From assembly GCF_910589235.1 (NCBI RefSeq), contig NC_060968.1, positions 186,001 to 250,000 on the forward strand: a stretch of DNA of 64,000 nucleotides, written 5' to 3'. Source of the stretch: Vespa crabro. Taxonomy: Eukaryota > Arthropoda > Insecta > Hymenoptera > Vespidae. Made by a program: the position numbers and the translations under genes. Shown here piece after piece: positions 41,637 through 59,222 of this stretch (position 1 is the stretch's first letter; every line of letters begins with the position of its first letter). A model generated the notes under the pieces. It saw nothing but the letters and a program-made list of their open reading frames with translations. It was not told where the DNA came from and made no database searches.

Positions 41637-43296
41637 CATAGTAATGATAATAACGATAATAATAATAACATTAATATCGATAATAACGATTATAACGATA
41701 ATATTAATACTAATAATAACAAAAATTACAATAATAATCATAAAAAAAATAATACCATTAATAACGATAATTACGATATTAACGAAAAATATGATAATAA
41801 TAATAAAAATAATATCGATAATAAAGCTAAGAACGATAATGACAATAATAAAAAAAATAATAATAAAGATGATAACGATGTTAACGATTATAACTATAAT
41901 AATAATAACAATAAAACTATAATAACGATAATAAAGATAATTGTAATAACGATAATATCGATAATAGTATTAATAATTATAACGATAATAACGATAATAA
42001 CGATAATAGTAGTAACAATAAAATCGATAATAACCATAATAATAATAATAAATAAAATAATAACAACAAAAATAACTATAATAACGGTAATAATAATAAT
42101 AATATTAACAATAATAACGATAACAAAGACAATAGTGATAAAAGTAATAAAAATAAAATAGAAAATAAGGATAATAACGATGACAACGATAATAAAATAA
42201 CAATATTAACGATAATAACGATAAGAACGATTATACGGATTATTATAATGAAGATAATAACGATAATTGCAATAATAATAATAACGATAATGACGATAAT
42301 AACGATAATAATGATAGTAACTATAATAACGATAATAACAATAATAAAGATTATAATAACAATAATACCGATAATAACGTTAATAAATATAATAATAATA
42401 GTAATAATAAAGATTAAAACAATTATAACGATTATAATGATAATAACGAATATAATATTAATAATAATAACAATAATAACGATAATAACGATAATTATAT
42501 TAATCGAAGTAATAATATAAATATTAACAATGTTTGCAATAATAATGATAATTACGAAAATAATATCAATAATAATAACAATAATAACGATAATAACGAT
42601 AATTATTTTAATAGAAGTAATAATATAAATATTAACAATGTTTGCCATAATAATGATAATAACGATAATAATAGTGGTAACAATTAAAGTAATAAAAGTA
42701 ATAACGATAATAACGATAATAACTATAAGAGTAAAAATAATTTCGAGAATAACAATAATGACGATAATAACGAAAATAACGATAATAATAATAAAATTAA
42801 TAACGATAATTCGTTAATAGTAATAATAATAATAACAATAATAACGATAACAACGATGATAAGGATAATAGTAATAACGATAATAACGACAATAATAATA
42901 ATAATATTATCGATAATAAAGTTAATAACGATATTATTAATAATTGTAATAATAATAAAAACGATAATAACGATAATTACGATAATAATAATAATAATAA
43001 TAATAACAATGAAAAAGATAAAAGTGAAAATAATAATAGTAATAATAAAAATAATAATATTATCGTTAATATCGATAATAACGATAATAATAATAACAAT
43101 ATCAACGATAATATCCATAATAATAATAAAAATATTAAAGATAATATCGATAATAATAATAATTATAGTAATAACAGAAAAATCGACAATAAAGATAATA
43201 ACCTTAATAATAATAAGGATTATAAAGATAATAACGAAAGTAACGATATTAACGATTATAATAATAACGCTAATAACGATAATAATAATAATAATA
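38261..43296 (+). repeat. B unit, copy B2 (5,036 bp, 372-bp deletion)
   Basis: Near-identical to B1 and B3, but the segment corresponding to about 34149-34520 of B1 is missing at about 39540-39560. The missing part is bounded in B1 by two copies of an AATAACGATAATAACGATAA motif, so direct-repeat recombination or slippage explains it. CTGCAG is at 38617-38622. It carries CATTGACACTAAC and GATAAAAGCGTTAAG, which group it with B4 and B5 and not with B1 or B3. Confidence 0.93.
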
Positions 43297-46200
43297 TCGT
43301 TAATAAGCACGATAATAATGATTATAATGGAAATAATAATAATTACAATATCGATAATAACGATAATAACGGTAAAAACGATAATAATAATAGTAATAAC
43401 ACTAGTAATAATAATAATGAAAATTACGATAATAACGATAATAATAATAGTTATAATAATATTATAACAATAATAACGAGAACAACGATTATAACGATAT
43501 CTATAATAACGATAATAAAGACAGTAATAATAACAATAATAATATCGATAATAACTGTAATAATGATAGTAACGATAATGACGATAATAACGATAATATC
43601 GAAAATAACGATAATAACGACAGTAATAATAATAATAATAATAATATCCATACTGCAGATAATGACGCCAATAATAATAATTATAATAATATAAGTAATA
43701 ATAACGATAAAGACGATAATAATAATAGTAATAATAACAATATTAAAAATAATAACGATAATAACGATAATAACGATAATAACGATAATAGCGACAAAAG
43801 AAATTATAATAATAAAGATATTAACTATATTATCGAAAATAAAGATAAAAGCTATAAGAATAATAATAATATGAACAATATCAATGATAAAAACGATAAT
43901 AAACGTAATAACAGTAACGATGACACGACATTAATAATAACAATATTAAAGATAATAACGATAATAATAATAATAATAACGACATTAATAACTATAATAA
44001 ATATAATAACGAAATGGTATAACGGTAAAAACTACAATAGTAGAAACAATAATGACGATATTATCGAAAATAACGATATTAACAAAAATAATAATAACAG
44101 TAATAACGATAATAACGATATAGCGATTTATAATAATAATAATAATAATAATATTAATAATCTTATAAGATAAAATAATAATAAGATAAAATAATAATAA
44201 TATTAACGATTACAAAGAAAATAATGATAATAATAGTAGTAATAATAACAATAATAACAATAATAACGGTAATAAAGGAAATAACGGTAATTATGATAAT
44301 AATTATAAGAATAAACTATTTAACATTGATACTAACATTAATAACGATAATATTAATAAAATTAATAACGATAATAACGTTTATAATAATGGGAACGATA
44401 ATAATATTAATAATAATAACAATATTAATTATTATAATGATAATGACGATAATAATAGATGTAATAATAACAATATTAAAAATAATATGTATAATAACGA
44501 TAATAACGACAATAATAGTAGTAGTAATGACAGTAATAAAAATAATAGCCATAAAAACGATTTTAACGATAATAATAATAACGATAATAACGATAATATC
44601 GATAATATTAATAACAATGTATACGATAATTTCGATATTAATGATTGTAATATTAACATTATTAACGATCACAACGATAATAGCGACTATAATAATAACT
44701 ATAATAACGACTTTACTAATAATAATAATAATATTATCTTTAGTAACAATAATAATAATAACGATGTTTATAATAGTAATAATAACAACGATTATAACGA
44801 TCCTAACGATAATATTGTTAATAACGATAATTCCGATAATAACGACAATAAAAATAATCATAATAAGGATAATAACGATAATAATAGTAATTATAGTGAC
44901 GCTAATAAAGTTAATAACTACAATAACAAAAATAATATTAATATTAATAATAACGATAATAACGATAATAAGGATAATAACAACAATTATAATAATAATA
45001 ATAATAATAACAATAACGATAATAACGATAAAACCAATAACAATTTCAGTAATAATAACAATATTATCAATATTAACGATAAAGCGTTAAGAATAGTAAC
45101 GATAATAACGATAATATTGATAATAATATTAACAATATTTACGATAATATCGATAATAGTAACAATAATAATAACAATATTAACGATCATAACGATAATA
45201 GCGATAATATTAATAAAGATAATAACGATAATAAGAAAAATAATAATATCGATAGCAACAACAATAATTATAATGATGATTATATTAGTAATACTAATAA
45301 CGATTACAACGATAATAACGATAATATCGATAATAACGATATTAATAATAAAATTAATAAGGACAATTACTTTAATAACTAAAATAATAATAGCAATAAT
45401 AACTATAAGAACGATAATAATGATAATAATAGTAATAACAATAATAACGATAACAATATTAATAACAATAATAACGATTATAATGAAAATAACGATAATG
45501 ATAATAATATTAATAAAAATAATGACGATAAAGCGATATTAACGATGATCACATTAATACTGATAACAATATTAACAATAATAACGATAATCACGATAGT
45601 AATGATAATAATATTAACAATAATATCGATAAATACAATCATACCGATAATTATAATAAATATCGATAATAAGGATAATTAAGAGAAAAAAAGGTAATAA
45701 CGAATATAACGATAATGACGGTAATAATTATAACAATAATGACGATAATAACGATAATTACGATAATAAATATAATGACGATAATAATTATAACAGTAAT
45801 AACAATAATAACGATAGGAAAGATAATGAAGATAATAATAATAACTATAATTACGACAATAGTAATAATTATTACGATAATAACGATATTAGCGATAATA
45901 ACGATAATAATTATAAAGATAATAACGAAATTGACCATAATAAAGATAATGCTGATAATAACGATAATAATAATAATAATAGTAACAACAATAACGATAA
46001 TTACAATAATAATAACAACAGCAAAAACGATAATACAGATAATAATGATAATAATAATAACAATGATAACGATAATAACGATAAGAACGATTACAATTAT
46101 GTCTCTTTTAAAGAAAACAGTAATAATAATTATATCGGTAATATAGATAATAACAATGATAATAATAACAATAAAAAAGATAATAGAGAAATCAACGATA

Positions 46201-47011
46201 GTAATTGTAATAATAAAATAATAATAACGATACTAACGATAATAACGATATTTCCGATATTATCGATAATATTAACAATGATAATAACTATAATGTCTAT
46301 AATAACGTTAATAACGATATTAATAATAACAATTTTAACGATCATATCGACAATAATAATTAAAATATTAACGATAATATCGTTATAAATAATTACGATT
46401 ATGATGATAATAACGATAATAACGATTATAATAATAACGATAGTAACGATAATTGTATTTATAATAATAACGACAATAACGATAATAACTATAATAATAA
46501 TAATAATAATAATAATAAAGATAATAAAGATATTAATGACAAAAACGATAATAATGATAACAATACAAATTATAATAATATTAATAATAATAACGACGAT
46601 AATAACAATAATAATGAGAAGAACAATAAAGATAATAACGATAATAAACATAAACATTATGTTAATAATAACGATAATAACGTTATTAATACTAATAATA
46701 ATAATAACAATAATAATTGCGTTAATGATGATAAAAACAATAAACATGGTAACGATATTCGAAATAATAATAATGACGATAATAATGGTAATAACGATAA
46801 TAACGATAATTATAATAACATTAAAAACAATAATATTAATAAAAACAATAAATATAATAACGATAATAATCATAAAATAATAACGATAATAAGGATAATA
46901 ACAATAATATTAATACCACAATTAAGAATAATAATGATTATAATTATAATGATAAAAACGACAGTAATTATAATAATAATATCAATGATAAAGATAATAA
47001 TGACACAAACG

Positions 47012-47043
<32 letters not shown>

Positions 47044-48707
47044 CATAAACATAGTAATGATAATAACTATAATAATAATAACATTAATATCGATTAACGA
47101 TTATAACGATAATATTAATACTAATAATAACAAAAATTACAATAATAATCATAAAAAATATAATACCATTAATAACGATAATTACGATATTAACGAAAAA
47201 AAAGATAATAATAATAAAAATAATATCGATAATAAAGCTAAGAACGATAATGACAATAATAAAAAAAATAATAATAAAGATGATAACGATGTTAACGATT
47301 ATAACTATAATAATAATAACAATAAAACTATAATAACGATAATAAAGATAATTGTAATAACGATAATATCGATAATAGTATTAATAATTATAACGTTATT
47401 AACGATAATAACGATAATAGTATTAACAATAAAATCGATAATAACCATAATAATAATAATAAATAAAATAATAACAACAAAAATAACTATAATAACGGTA
47501 ATAATAATAATAATATTAACAATAATAACGATAACAACGACAATGGTGATAAAAGTAATAAAAATAAAATAGAAAATAAGGATAATAACGATGACAACGA
47601 TAATAAAATAACAATATTAACGATAATAACGATAAGAACGATTATACGGTTTATTATAATGAAGATGATAACGATAATGGCAATAATAATAATAACGATA
47701 ATGACGATAATAACGATAATAATGATAGTAACTATAATAACGATAATAACAATAATAAAGATTATAATAACAATAATACCGATAATAACGATAATAAATA
47801 TATTAATAATAGTAATAATAAAGATTAAAACAATTATAACGATTATAATGATAATAACGAATATAATATTAATAATTATAACAATAATAACGATAATAAC
47901 TTTAATTATATTAATCGATGTAATAATATAAATATTAACAATGTTTGCAATAATAATGATAATAACGAAAATAATATCAATAATAATAACAATAATAACG
48001 ATAATAACGATAATTATTTTAATAGAAGTAATAATATAAATATTAACAATGTTTGCCATAATAATGATAATAACGATAATAATAGCGGTAACAATTAAAG
48101 TAATAAAAGTAATAACGATAATAAGGATAATAACTATAAGAGTAAAAATAATTTCGAGAATAACAATAATGACAATAATAACGAAAATAACGATAATAAT
48201 AATAAAATTAATAACGATAATTCGTTAATAGTAATAATAATAATAACAATAATAACGATAACAACGATGATAAGGATAATAATAATAACGATAATAACGA
48301 CAATAATAATAATAATATTATCGATAATAAAGTTAATAACGATATTATTAATAATTGTAATAATAATAAAAACGATAATAACGATAATTACGATAATAAT
48401 AATAATAATAATAATTACAATGAAAAAGATAAAAGTGAAAATAATAATAGTAATAATAAAAATAATAATAATATCGTTAATATCGATAATAACGATAATA
48501 ATAATAACAATATCAACGATAATATCTATAATAATAATAAAAATATTAAAGATAATATCGATAATAATAATAATTATAGTAATAACAGAAAAATCGACAA
48601 TAAAGATAATAACCTTAATAATAATAAGGATTATAAAGATAATAACGAAAGTAACGATATTAACGATTATAATAATAAAGCTAATAACGATAATAATGAT
48701 AATAATA
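43297..48707 (+). repeat. B unit, copy B3 (5,411 bp)
   Basis: Full-length B unit with CTGCAG at 43653-43658, CATTGATACTAAC as in B1, and GATAAAGCGTTAAG. It is followed not by a complete B but by a 42-bp stub of a B start and then A'. Confidence 0.93.
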
Positions 48708-48749
48708 TCGTTAATAAGCACGATAATAATGATTATAATGGAAATATTA
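48708..48749 (+). repeat. 42-bp B-start stub at the duplication junction
   Basis: TCGTTAATAAGCACGATAAT and the next twenty or so bases match the first bases of a B unit. The sequence then switches to that of A (25262 onward). This is the breakpoint of the 23.5-kb tandem duplication. Confidence 0.88.
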
Positions 48750-51573
48750 ACGATAATAACGATAATAATAAATATAGTAATAATAACAATAATAACGACA
48801 ATAACGATAATATTAATAATAATGATAATAGTAATAAAAACGATAATAATAAAAATAATAATATTAACAATAATAACGATAATAGTACATGTAATAATAA
48901 TACTAATAACTATTATAACGATAATAACGATAATAATGATAATAACGATTATAATAACAACGATAATACCGATAATGGTATTATTAATAATATCAATAAT
49001 GACGATATTTACGAAAATAATAATAACAATAATATAGAAAAGAACGATATTATCTATAATAACGAAATTAATAATAATGATATTAACTATAATAACGATG
49101 AAACGATAAAAACCACATCAATATTACGGATAATATTGATAATAATAATAATGATAATAGCAATAATAACGATAATAAAGATATTAACGATAATAATGAT
49201 AAAGATAATAACGATAATAATAATAATAATAATATCAAAAATAACAATAATTACCATAATGACTATAATGACTATACTAATAATATCGATAATGACGATG
49301 ATAATAATATCTATAATAAAGTTAATAACGATAAAAATAATAATAATATTAACAATAATAACGATAACAATGATAATAACGATAATAGCGATAATAATGA
49401 TAATTATAATAACGATATTAACGACAATAATAATAATAATAATGGCGTTAAAACGGATAATAAGTACGTCACCGATAATAATAATAACAATAATGTCAAT
49501 AAAAACGATAATAACGTCAATAATTGTGGTAATGTTAAGAATCATAACAATAATAACGATATAACGATTATGACGATAACAATATTAATTATCATAACGT
49601 CTATAGTCATAATAATAATAATAACGATATTAATGATACTTATAATAACAATAATAACGACAGTAACAACAATAAAAATAATTATAATAACGATAATAAT
49701 GATACTTATAATAACAATAATAACGACAGTAACAACAATAAAAATAATAATAATAACGATAAAAGGGATAATTACTATGTCAACGATAATAATAATAACA
49801 ATAATATCAATAACAACGATAATAACGATAATAATAATAATAATAATAACGATATTAACGATAAGAACGATAATAATGATAATAATCTTAACAATAACAA
49901 CGATATTAAAGATTTTTAGGATAATAATAATAAAGATAATATCGATAATAACGAAAGGAATAATGATTTAATATCGATAGTAACAATAATAACGACCAAG
50001 ACGATAGTAACGATAATAATAATAACGATAATAACGATGATATTAATAACGATCATAAAGTTAATAATAAAAATCATATTAAAGATAATAACGCTAATAA
50101 CAATACTAACGATAATAGCAATAATAATAATAACGATATTAAGGATAATATCGTTAATAATTGTAACAATATTAACAATGAAAACGATAATAATAATAGC
50201 AACAAAAACATTAATAACGATATTAACTATAATAAAATTTATAATAATAACGACAATGACGATTATAATGATAATAAATGAAGTAATAATATCAATATTA
50301 TGAGTATTAAATATAATAATGATTATAATGATAATAGTAGTAGTAATAATAACAGTAATAACAATAATAACGATAATAACGATTATAACAATGTTAACGA
50401 TAATAATATTGACGATAATAACAATAATAACCATAATAATATTAATAATAATAATAAAAATAACAACGCTATTAACGATAATAATGACAGTAATAATTAT
50501 AATAATAACGAAGATAACGTTAACAATGATAATACCGATAATAACGATAATAAAAATAATAATAATAGTATTAATTACGATAATGACGATATTAACGAAA
50601 ATAATATTAGTAATAATAACAATAATAACAATAATAACGATATTAACGATAATAACAATTATAATAGAAGTATTAATAACATTATTAAGAATAATAACTG
50701 TAAAAACGATAATAACAATAAAAATAGTAGTAATATAAAAAGTAATAAATATAATAAGGGTAAAAACGATTTTAACGATAATAATAAGTACTATAAATAG
50801 AATAATATCGATAATAATAATAACAATATTAACGATAATATCGATAATAATAATAACATTTATAACTATAATTACGAAAATAACTATTATAACGATAATA
50901 ATAATAAGAGTAATAATAACCAAAATAAAGATAATAACGACACAATAATAATAATAATAATAATAACGATAATAACGGTTATAACGATAGAAATAATGGA
51001 AAAATAATAATAATATCAATAATAATGTTAAAACAATAATAATTATCATAATTATAGTAGTAATAATGTTAATAAGGTTATTAAAATTAAAAATAATAAT
51101 GATAATATAGATAATAATTAATAAAATTCATAACCTTAATAACGTTACTAACGATAATAACGGTAAGAATAGTAAGATTGATAACTCTAATAACGATACT
51201 AAAGATATAATATTATTAAGAATAACGTTAATAAAGATTAAAAAGGAAATAATAATAATAACAATATCGAAAGTAACGATAATAACGGTAAAAACGATAA
51301 TAATAATAGTAATAATACTGGTAATAATAATAATGGTAATTACGATAATAACAAAAATAATAATAGTTATAATAGCATTATAACAATAATAACGATAACA
51401 ACGATAATAACGATATCTATAATAACGATAATAAAGACAAAAATAATAACAATATTAATATCATTTATAACTATAATAACGATGATAACCATAATGACGA
51501 TAATAACGATAATATCGATAATAATAAAAATAATAATAATAACAGTAATAACGATAATAGCGTTAATAACGAC

Positions 51574-51631
<58 letters not shown>

Positions 51632-54600
51632 GTAATAATAATAACGATAATAAAGATAATGACGACAATAATAATAATAATAATAATATTAATAATAATA
51701 ACGATAATAATAATAATCATAACAATAATATCCACCACAATAATAACAATAATAACGGTTATGTTAAGAATAATATTAATAATATTAACGATATTAATGA
51801 TAATAACGATATAATCGATAATAATAAATACAATAATAATGATAATAACTACAATAATGATAATAATAATAATAATTATAACGATAGTAACGATAATTTC
51901 GATAATAACAATACTAATAAGAGCGATAGTAACGTTAATAGTAATAACTATATATTCGACAATAATGATATTAATGAAAACAACTATAATTATAATAATA
52001 AATATAACAATAATAACGATAACAACGATAACAATATTAACGAAAATAATGTTAGTTATAACAATAATAATAACAATAATAACGATAATAAAGTTATCGT
52101 TAATAATAGAAATAACGATAATGCCGATAATAACGTTAATAATAATTATAATAACAATAATAATAATAACTATAATAACGATAATAAACATAATAACGAT
52201 AATAGAGATAATAACGATAATAACAATAATAGTAATAATAACCACGAAAATAACGATTATAACGATAACAATAATAATAACACTAACAATATAAATAATT
52301 ACAATAGTAACGATAATAACATTATGACGATAATAATAATAATAGTATTAACGATAATAGCGATAATGCAGATAATAACGATAATAAGGATAATAACATT
52401 ATGGTTATTAACAATATAAACGACAATAAAAATAATAACAATTACAATTATAAAGATATTAATGAAAATAATGATAATAATGATAATAAAGACAATAATA
52501 ATAATAATAATAACAACAACAATGATTATAACGATAATAATAATATCGAAAATAACGACGATAATAATAATAATAATAACGATAATAATGATAATAACGA
52601 TAACATCGATAATAATAAAAACAATAAGATCGATAATAACGATATTAACGATATAATAATAATAATAATTTCCTTAATTAGGTTAATTACGAAAATATCC
52701 ATAATAACCACGATAACGGGGAAATAGATAATTAACAATAAAATCGATAATAACGATAATAACGATATTAAATGTAATAATAATAACGATAATAACTATA
52801 ATATCGATACAAATAATAGCGACAATGACGACAAAAGTAATAATAATATTAATGGTATTAACGATAATAACGATAATAGTAATTATAATAATAACGATAA
52901 TAACGATAATAACGCATTATAATAATTACAACAATAAAAATAGTAATAACAAAAATAAGAACGATAGAAACGATAATAAAATTAATAATAATATCGATAA
53001 TAGCAATAATAAGGATAATAAAATATTAATAGTAATAAGAATAAAGATAATATCGATAATAACGATAAATACGATAATAATTATAACAATTATATCGATA
53101 ATAACGATTAGAAGTATAATACTATTAACAATAATATTGCTGACAACGATAATAACGATAATTATTATAATTACATATAGATAATAAGGATTATAATGAT
53201 AAGAACGAACATAACTATATAAAAGAAAATAACGGCAATTATAATAATAATAATAGCGATAAAGACGATAATGACGATAATAACGATAATGATGATAATA
53301 AGGATCATAATAATATCGATAGTAACGATAATGGTAATAATAAAAATAATGATAATAACGATTATAATAATAATAATAATAATAACGATAGAAGCTATAA
53401 AAGCGATAATAATAATAATAACGATAATAAGGGTACTAACGATAGGAACGATAATAAATATATCAATAAAAACGATAATAACGATATTAACGATAATAAT
53501 GATAATAACAATAAGACCGATAGTAATGATACGATAATAACGATTACTGTAATGATAATATTACCGATAGTTTCAATAATAACGGTAATGACGTTAATAA
53601 TAAAAATAATAATAAGGTAATAACGATATTAACGACATTAACGATAAAAATAGTAATAACAATAATAAAAATAAGAATTTCAATAATAACGATAATAACT
53701 ATAAGAATGAGAACAATAATAACGATTATAGCGTTAATAACGATAATAATAATAGCAATAATATCGATAACATCGTTAATAACAATAATCATAATAATAA
53801 TGATAATAGTGGTAATAATGATGACAACGATAATAATAATAATAGTAATAACGAGAATAACGATATTAACGAAAATAAGGATAATAATAATATCAATAAT
53901 AACAATAATAGCAATATTAATGATAATAAGAATAATAAAGATAGTAACAATAATAATAATAGTAATAATAATGTTAATAACGTTATTAACGATAATAACG
54001 ATAATAATAATAACAGTAATAAAGATAATAACGATAATATCTATTATAATAATAACAATAAAATCGATAGTAATGATATTAATGATAACTATAATAACAT
54101 TATTTACGATAATAACGACAATAGAAATAATAATAATACGCATAATAATAGTAACAATAATAACGATATTGAAGATATTTATCATAATAATAATAACGAT
54201 ATTCACGAAAATAACGATAATAATGGTAATAACGATACTAATAAAAATAATAAGAACAATAATAATCATAATAACAGTTATAATGATAATAACTTTAATA
54301 ATGATATTAACAATAAGAATAGAAGTAATAATAAAGACATTAACGTTATGAACAATAATAACCATAATAATATTAACAATAATAACGATAATAACTATAT
54401 TAAAAATAACAATAATATACGCTAACAAAGATAAAAACAACAATAATAATAGTAAAACATACGAAAATAAGGATAATAACGATAATAGCGACAATAATAA
54501 TAATAATAATAACGATAATACCGATAATAACGTTAATAATTCTTGTAGTAATAACTATAATAACTGTAATAACTATTTTTATGAAAGCAATAGTAACGAT

Positions 54601-56090
54601 AAAATCGATAATGTCGATTATAATAATAATAATAACAACATTAATAACGATACGATAATACGAATAGAAATAATAAAGGTCATAACGATATAAACATAAT
54701 ATCGTTAGTAATAATACTAATAATATCGATAATAACGATTATAATGATAATAACGATAATAACATTAATAAAAATAACAATAATAACGATAATAGCGATA
54801 ATAATAGAACTAATAATAACAATGTAAACAATAATGACGATAATAACGAAATAACGATAATGTCGATAATATTAATAACAATATTTACGATAATTTCGAT
54901 ATGAAAAATTGTAATCATAACAATTATAACGATCATAACGATAATAGCAACTATAATAATAAAGATAATAACAAATTTAATAATAATATTATTATTGTAA
55001 ATAACAATAATAATGATAACGATGTTTATAATAGTAATAATATTAACGTTTATAACGATACTAACGGTAATAATGGTAATAAAAATATTAACTATAATAA
55101 CGATAATAACGGTAATAAAAACAACAATAATAACAATATTAACGAAAATAGTAATAACAATTGTAACGGAAACAACGATAATAGCATTAATAATATTAAT
55201 AATAATAGCGAATATAATTAATATAACGGTGACACCTATAACATTAATAACAATAATAACGATAATAACGATAGTAACGATAATAATAGCACTTATAATA
55301 ACGATAATAACGATAATAATAATAATCGTATTAAAGATAATAAAGATAATAACGATGTAAAAGTTGTTAACGCTAATAACAATTACAACCATAACGATAA
55401 TAACGATTATGATGATAAGAACGATAATAATACTAATAATAATAAAAATAATACCGATAATAACAACAATAAGAATAATAATAGAAGTAATAATAACAAT
55501 TATAAGACTAATAACTATAAAAACGATAATAACAATAATAATAGTAGTAATAAAAAGTAATAATTATAATAACGATAAAAACGAATTTAACGATAATAAT
55601 AATGACGATAATTAGGATAATATCGATAATAATAATAACAATATTAGCGATAATACCGATAGTAATAATAACATTAATAACTATAATAACGATAATAACG
55701 TTTATAACGATAATAATAATAATAGTAATAATAACCATAATAAAGGAAATAAAGACACAATAATAATAATAACAATAATATCAGTAATACCGGTAATAAC
55801 GATAATATCGCTAGTAATAATAATGATAATAATGATAATAGCGATATAAACAATAACAATATTAACGATAATATTGACAATATTAAAGATAATAATGATA
55901 ATTATTTTAAAACTATAATAATTATCATAATTATAGTAGTAATAACGATAATAACGATATTTAAACTAAGAATAATAACGATAAAATAGATAATAATAAT
56001 AAAATTTATAATGTTAATAACGATAATAACGATAATAACAGTAATAATAATTAAATTGATAACGCTAATAACGATAATAAAGGTATAATA
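48750..56090 (+). repeat. A unit, copy A' (7,341 bp)
   Basis: Near-identical to A. Differences I could see include loss of one 21-bp repeat copy near 50620, loss of 208 bp near 55770, and scattered single-base changes (for example ATTATCATAACG for ATTATAATAACG near 49590, AAAGTTGTTAACG for AAAGTTTCTAACG near 55363). The 208-bp loss is not a multiple of three. Confidence 0.93.
51574..51631 (+). repeat. Pure (AAT)n microsatellite run, 58 bp, in A'
   Basis: Same context and exactly the same length as 28107-28164 in A. Confidence 0.95.
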
Positions 56091-59000
56091 TCGTTAATAA
56101 GCACGATAATAATGATTATAATGGAAATAATAATAATTACAATATCGATAATAACGATAATAACGGTAAAAACGATAATAATAATAGTAATAACATTAGT
56201 AATAATAATAATGAAAATTACGATAATAACGATAATAATAATCGTTATAACAATAATAACGAGAACAACGATTATAACGATATCTATAATAACGATAATA
56301 AAGACAGTAATAATAACAATAATAATATCGATAATAACTGTAATAATGATAGTAACGATAATGACGATAATAACGATAATATCTATAATAATAATAATAA
56401 TAACAGTAATATCAAAATAACGATAATAACGACAGTAATAATAATAATAATAATAATATCCATACTGCAGATAATGACGCCAATAATAATAATTATAATA
56501 ATATAAGTAATAATAACGATAAAGACGATAATAATAATAGTAATAATAACAATATTAAAAATAATAACGATAATAACGATAATAACGATAATAACGATAA
56601 TAGCGACAAAAGAAATTATAATAATAAAGATATTAACTATATTATCGAAAATAAAGATAAAAGCTATAAGAATAATAATAATATGAACAATATCAATGAT
56701 AAAAACGATAATAAACGTAATAACAGTAACGTTGACACGACATTAATAATAACAATATTAAAGATAATAACGATAATAATAATAATAATAACGACATTAA
56801 TAACTATAATAAATATAATAACGAAATGGTATAACGGTAAAAACTACAATAGTAGAAACAATAATAACGATATTATCGAAAATAACGATATTAACAAAAA
56901 TAATAATAACAGTAATAACGATAATAACGATATAGCGATTTATAATAATAATAATAATAATAATATTAATAATCTTATAAGATAAAATAATAATAAGATA
57001 AAATAATAATAATATTAACGATTACAAAGAAAATAATGATAATAATAGTAGTAATAATAACAATAATAACAATAATAACGGTAATAAAGGAAATAACGGT
57101 AATTATGATAATAATTATAAGAATAAACTATTTAACATTGACACTAACATTAATAACGATAATATTAATAAAATTAATAACGATAATAACGTTTATAATA
57201 ATGGGAACGATAATAATATTAATAATAATAACAATATTAATTATTATAATGATAATGACGATAATAATAGATGTAATAATAACAATATTAAAAATAATAT
57301 GTATAATAACGATAATAACGACAATAATAGTAGTAGTAATGACAGTAATAAAAATAATAGCCATAAAAACGATTTTAACGATAATAATAATAACGATAAT
57401 AACGATAATATCGATAATATTAATAACAATGTATACGATAATTTCGATATTAATGATTGTAATATTAACAGTATTAACGATCACAACGATAATAGCGACT
57501 ATAATAATAACTATAATAACGACTTTACTAATAATAATAATAATATTATCTTTAGTAACAATAATAATAATAACGATGTTTATAATAGTAATAATAACAA
57601 CAATTATAACGATACTAACGATAATATTGTTAATAACGATAATTCCGATAATAACGATAATAAAAATAATCATAATAACGATAATAACGATAATAATAGT
57701 AATTATAGTGACGCTAATAAAGTTAATAACTACAATAACAAAAATAATATTAATATTAATAATAACGATAATAACGATAATAAGGATAATAACAACAATA
57801 ATAATAATAATAATAATAATAACAATAACGATAATAACGATAAAACCAATAATAATTTCAGTAATAATAACAATATTATCAATATTAACGATAAAAGCGT
57901 TAAGAATAGTAACGATAATAACGATAATATTGATAATAATATTAACAGTATTTACGATAATATCGATAATAGTAATAATAATAATAACAATATTAACGAT
58001 CATAACGATAATAGCGATAATATTAATAAAGATAATAACGATAATAAGAAAAATAATAATATCGATAGCAAAAACAATAATTATAATGATGATTATATTA
58101 GTAATACTAATAACGATTACAACGATAATAACGATAATATCGATAACAACGATATTAATAATAAAATTAATAAGGACAATTACTTTAATAACTAAAATAA
58201 TAATAGCAATAATAACTATAAGAACGATAATAATGATAATAATAGTAATAACAATAATAACGATAACAATATTAATAACAATAATAACGATTATAATGAA
58301 AATAACGATAATGATAATAATATTAATAAAAATAATGACGATAAAGCGATATTAACTATGATCACCTTAATACTGATAACAATATTAACAATAATAACGA
58401 TAATCACGATAGTAATGATAATAATATTAACGATATTATAGATAATATTAACAATGATAATAACTATAATGTCTATAATAACGTTCATAACGATATTAAT
58501 AATAACAATTTTAACGGTCATATCGACAATAATAAATAAAATATTAACGATAATATCGTTATTAATAATTACGATTATGATGATAATAACGATAATGACG
58601 ATGATAATAATAACGATAGTAACGATAATTGTATTTATAATAATAACGACAATAACGATAATAACTATAATAATAATAATAATAATAATAATAAAGATAA
58701 TAACGATATTAATGACAAAAACGATAATAATGATAACAATAAAAATTATAATAATATTAATAATAATAACGACGATAATAACAATAATAATGAGAAGAAC
58801 AATAAAGATAATAACGATAATAAACATAAACATTATGTTAATAATAACGATAATAACGTTATTAATACTAATAATAATAATAACAATAATAATTGCGTTA
58901 ATGATGATAAAAACAATAAACATGGTAACGATATTCGAAATAATAATAATGACGATAATAATGGTAATAACGATAATAACGATAATTATAATAACATTAA

Positions 59001-59187
59001 AAACAATAATATTAATAAAAACAATAAATATAATAACGATAATAATAATAAATTAATAACGATAATAAGGATAATAACAATAATATTAATACCACAATTA
59101 AGAATAATAATGATTATAATTATAATGATAAAAACCATAGTAATTATAATAATAATATCAATGATAAAGATAATAATGACACAAACG

Positions 59188-59222
<35 letters not shown>

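Larger units (their letters stand above)
25262..48749 (+). repeat. Higher-order repeat, copy 1 (A-B1-B2-B3, 23,488 bp)
   Basis: The sequence from 25262 is repeated from 48750 at a constant offset of 23,488, changing to 23,467 after a 21-bp difference near 27130 and to about 23,259 after a 208-bp difference near 32300-32510. The block holds one A unit, three B units and a 42-bp stub of a further B start (48708-48749). The two copies differ at only a few positions per kilobase at most by eye. Confidence 0.92.
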
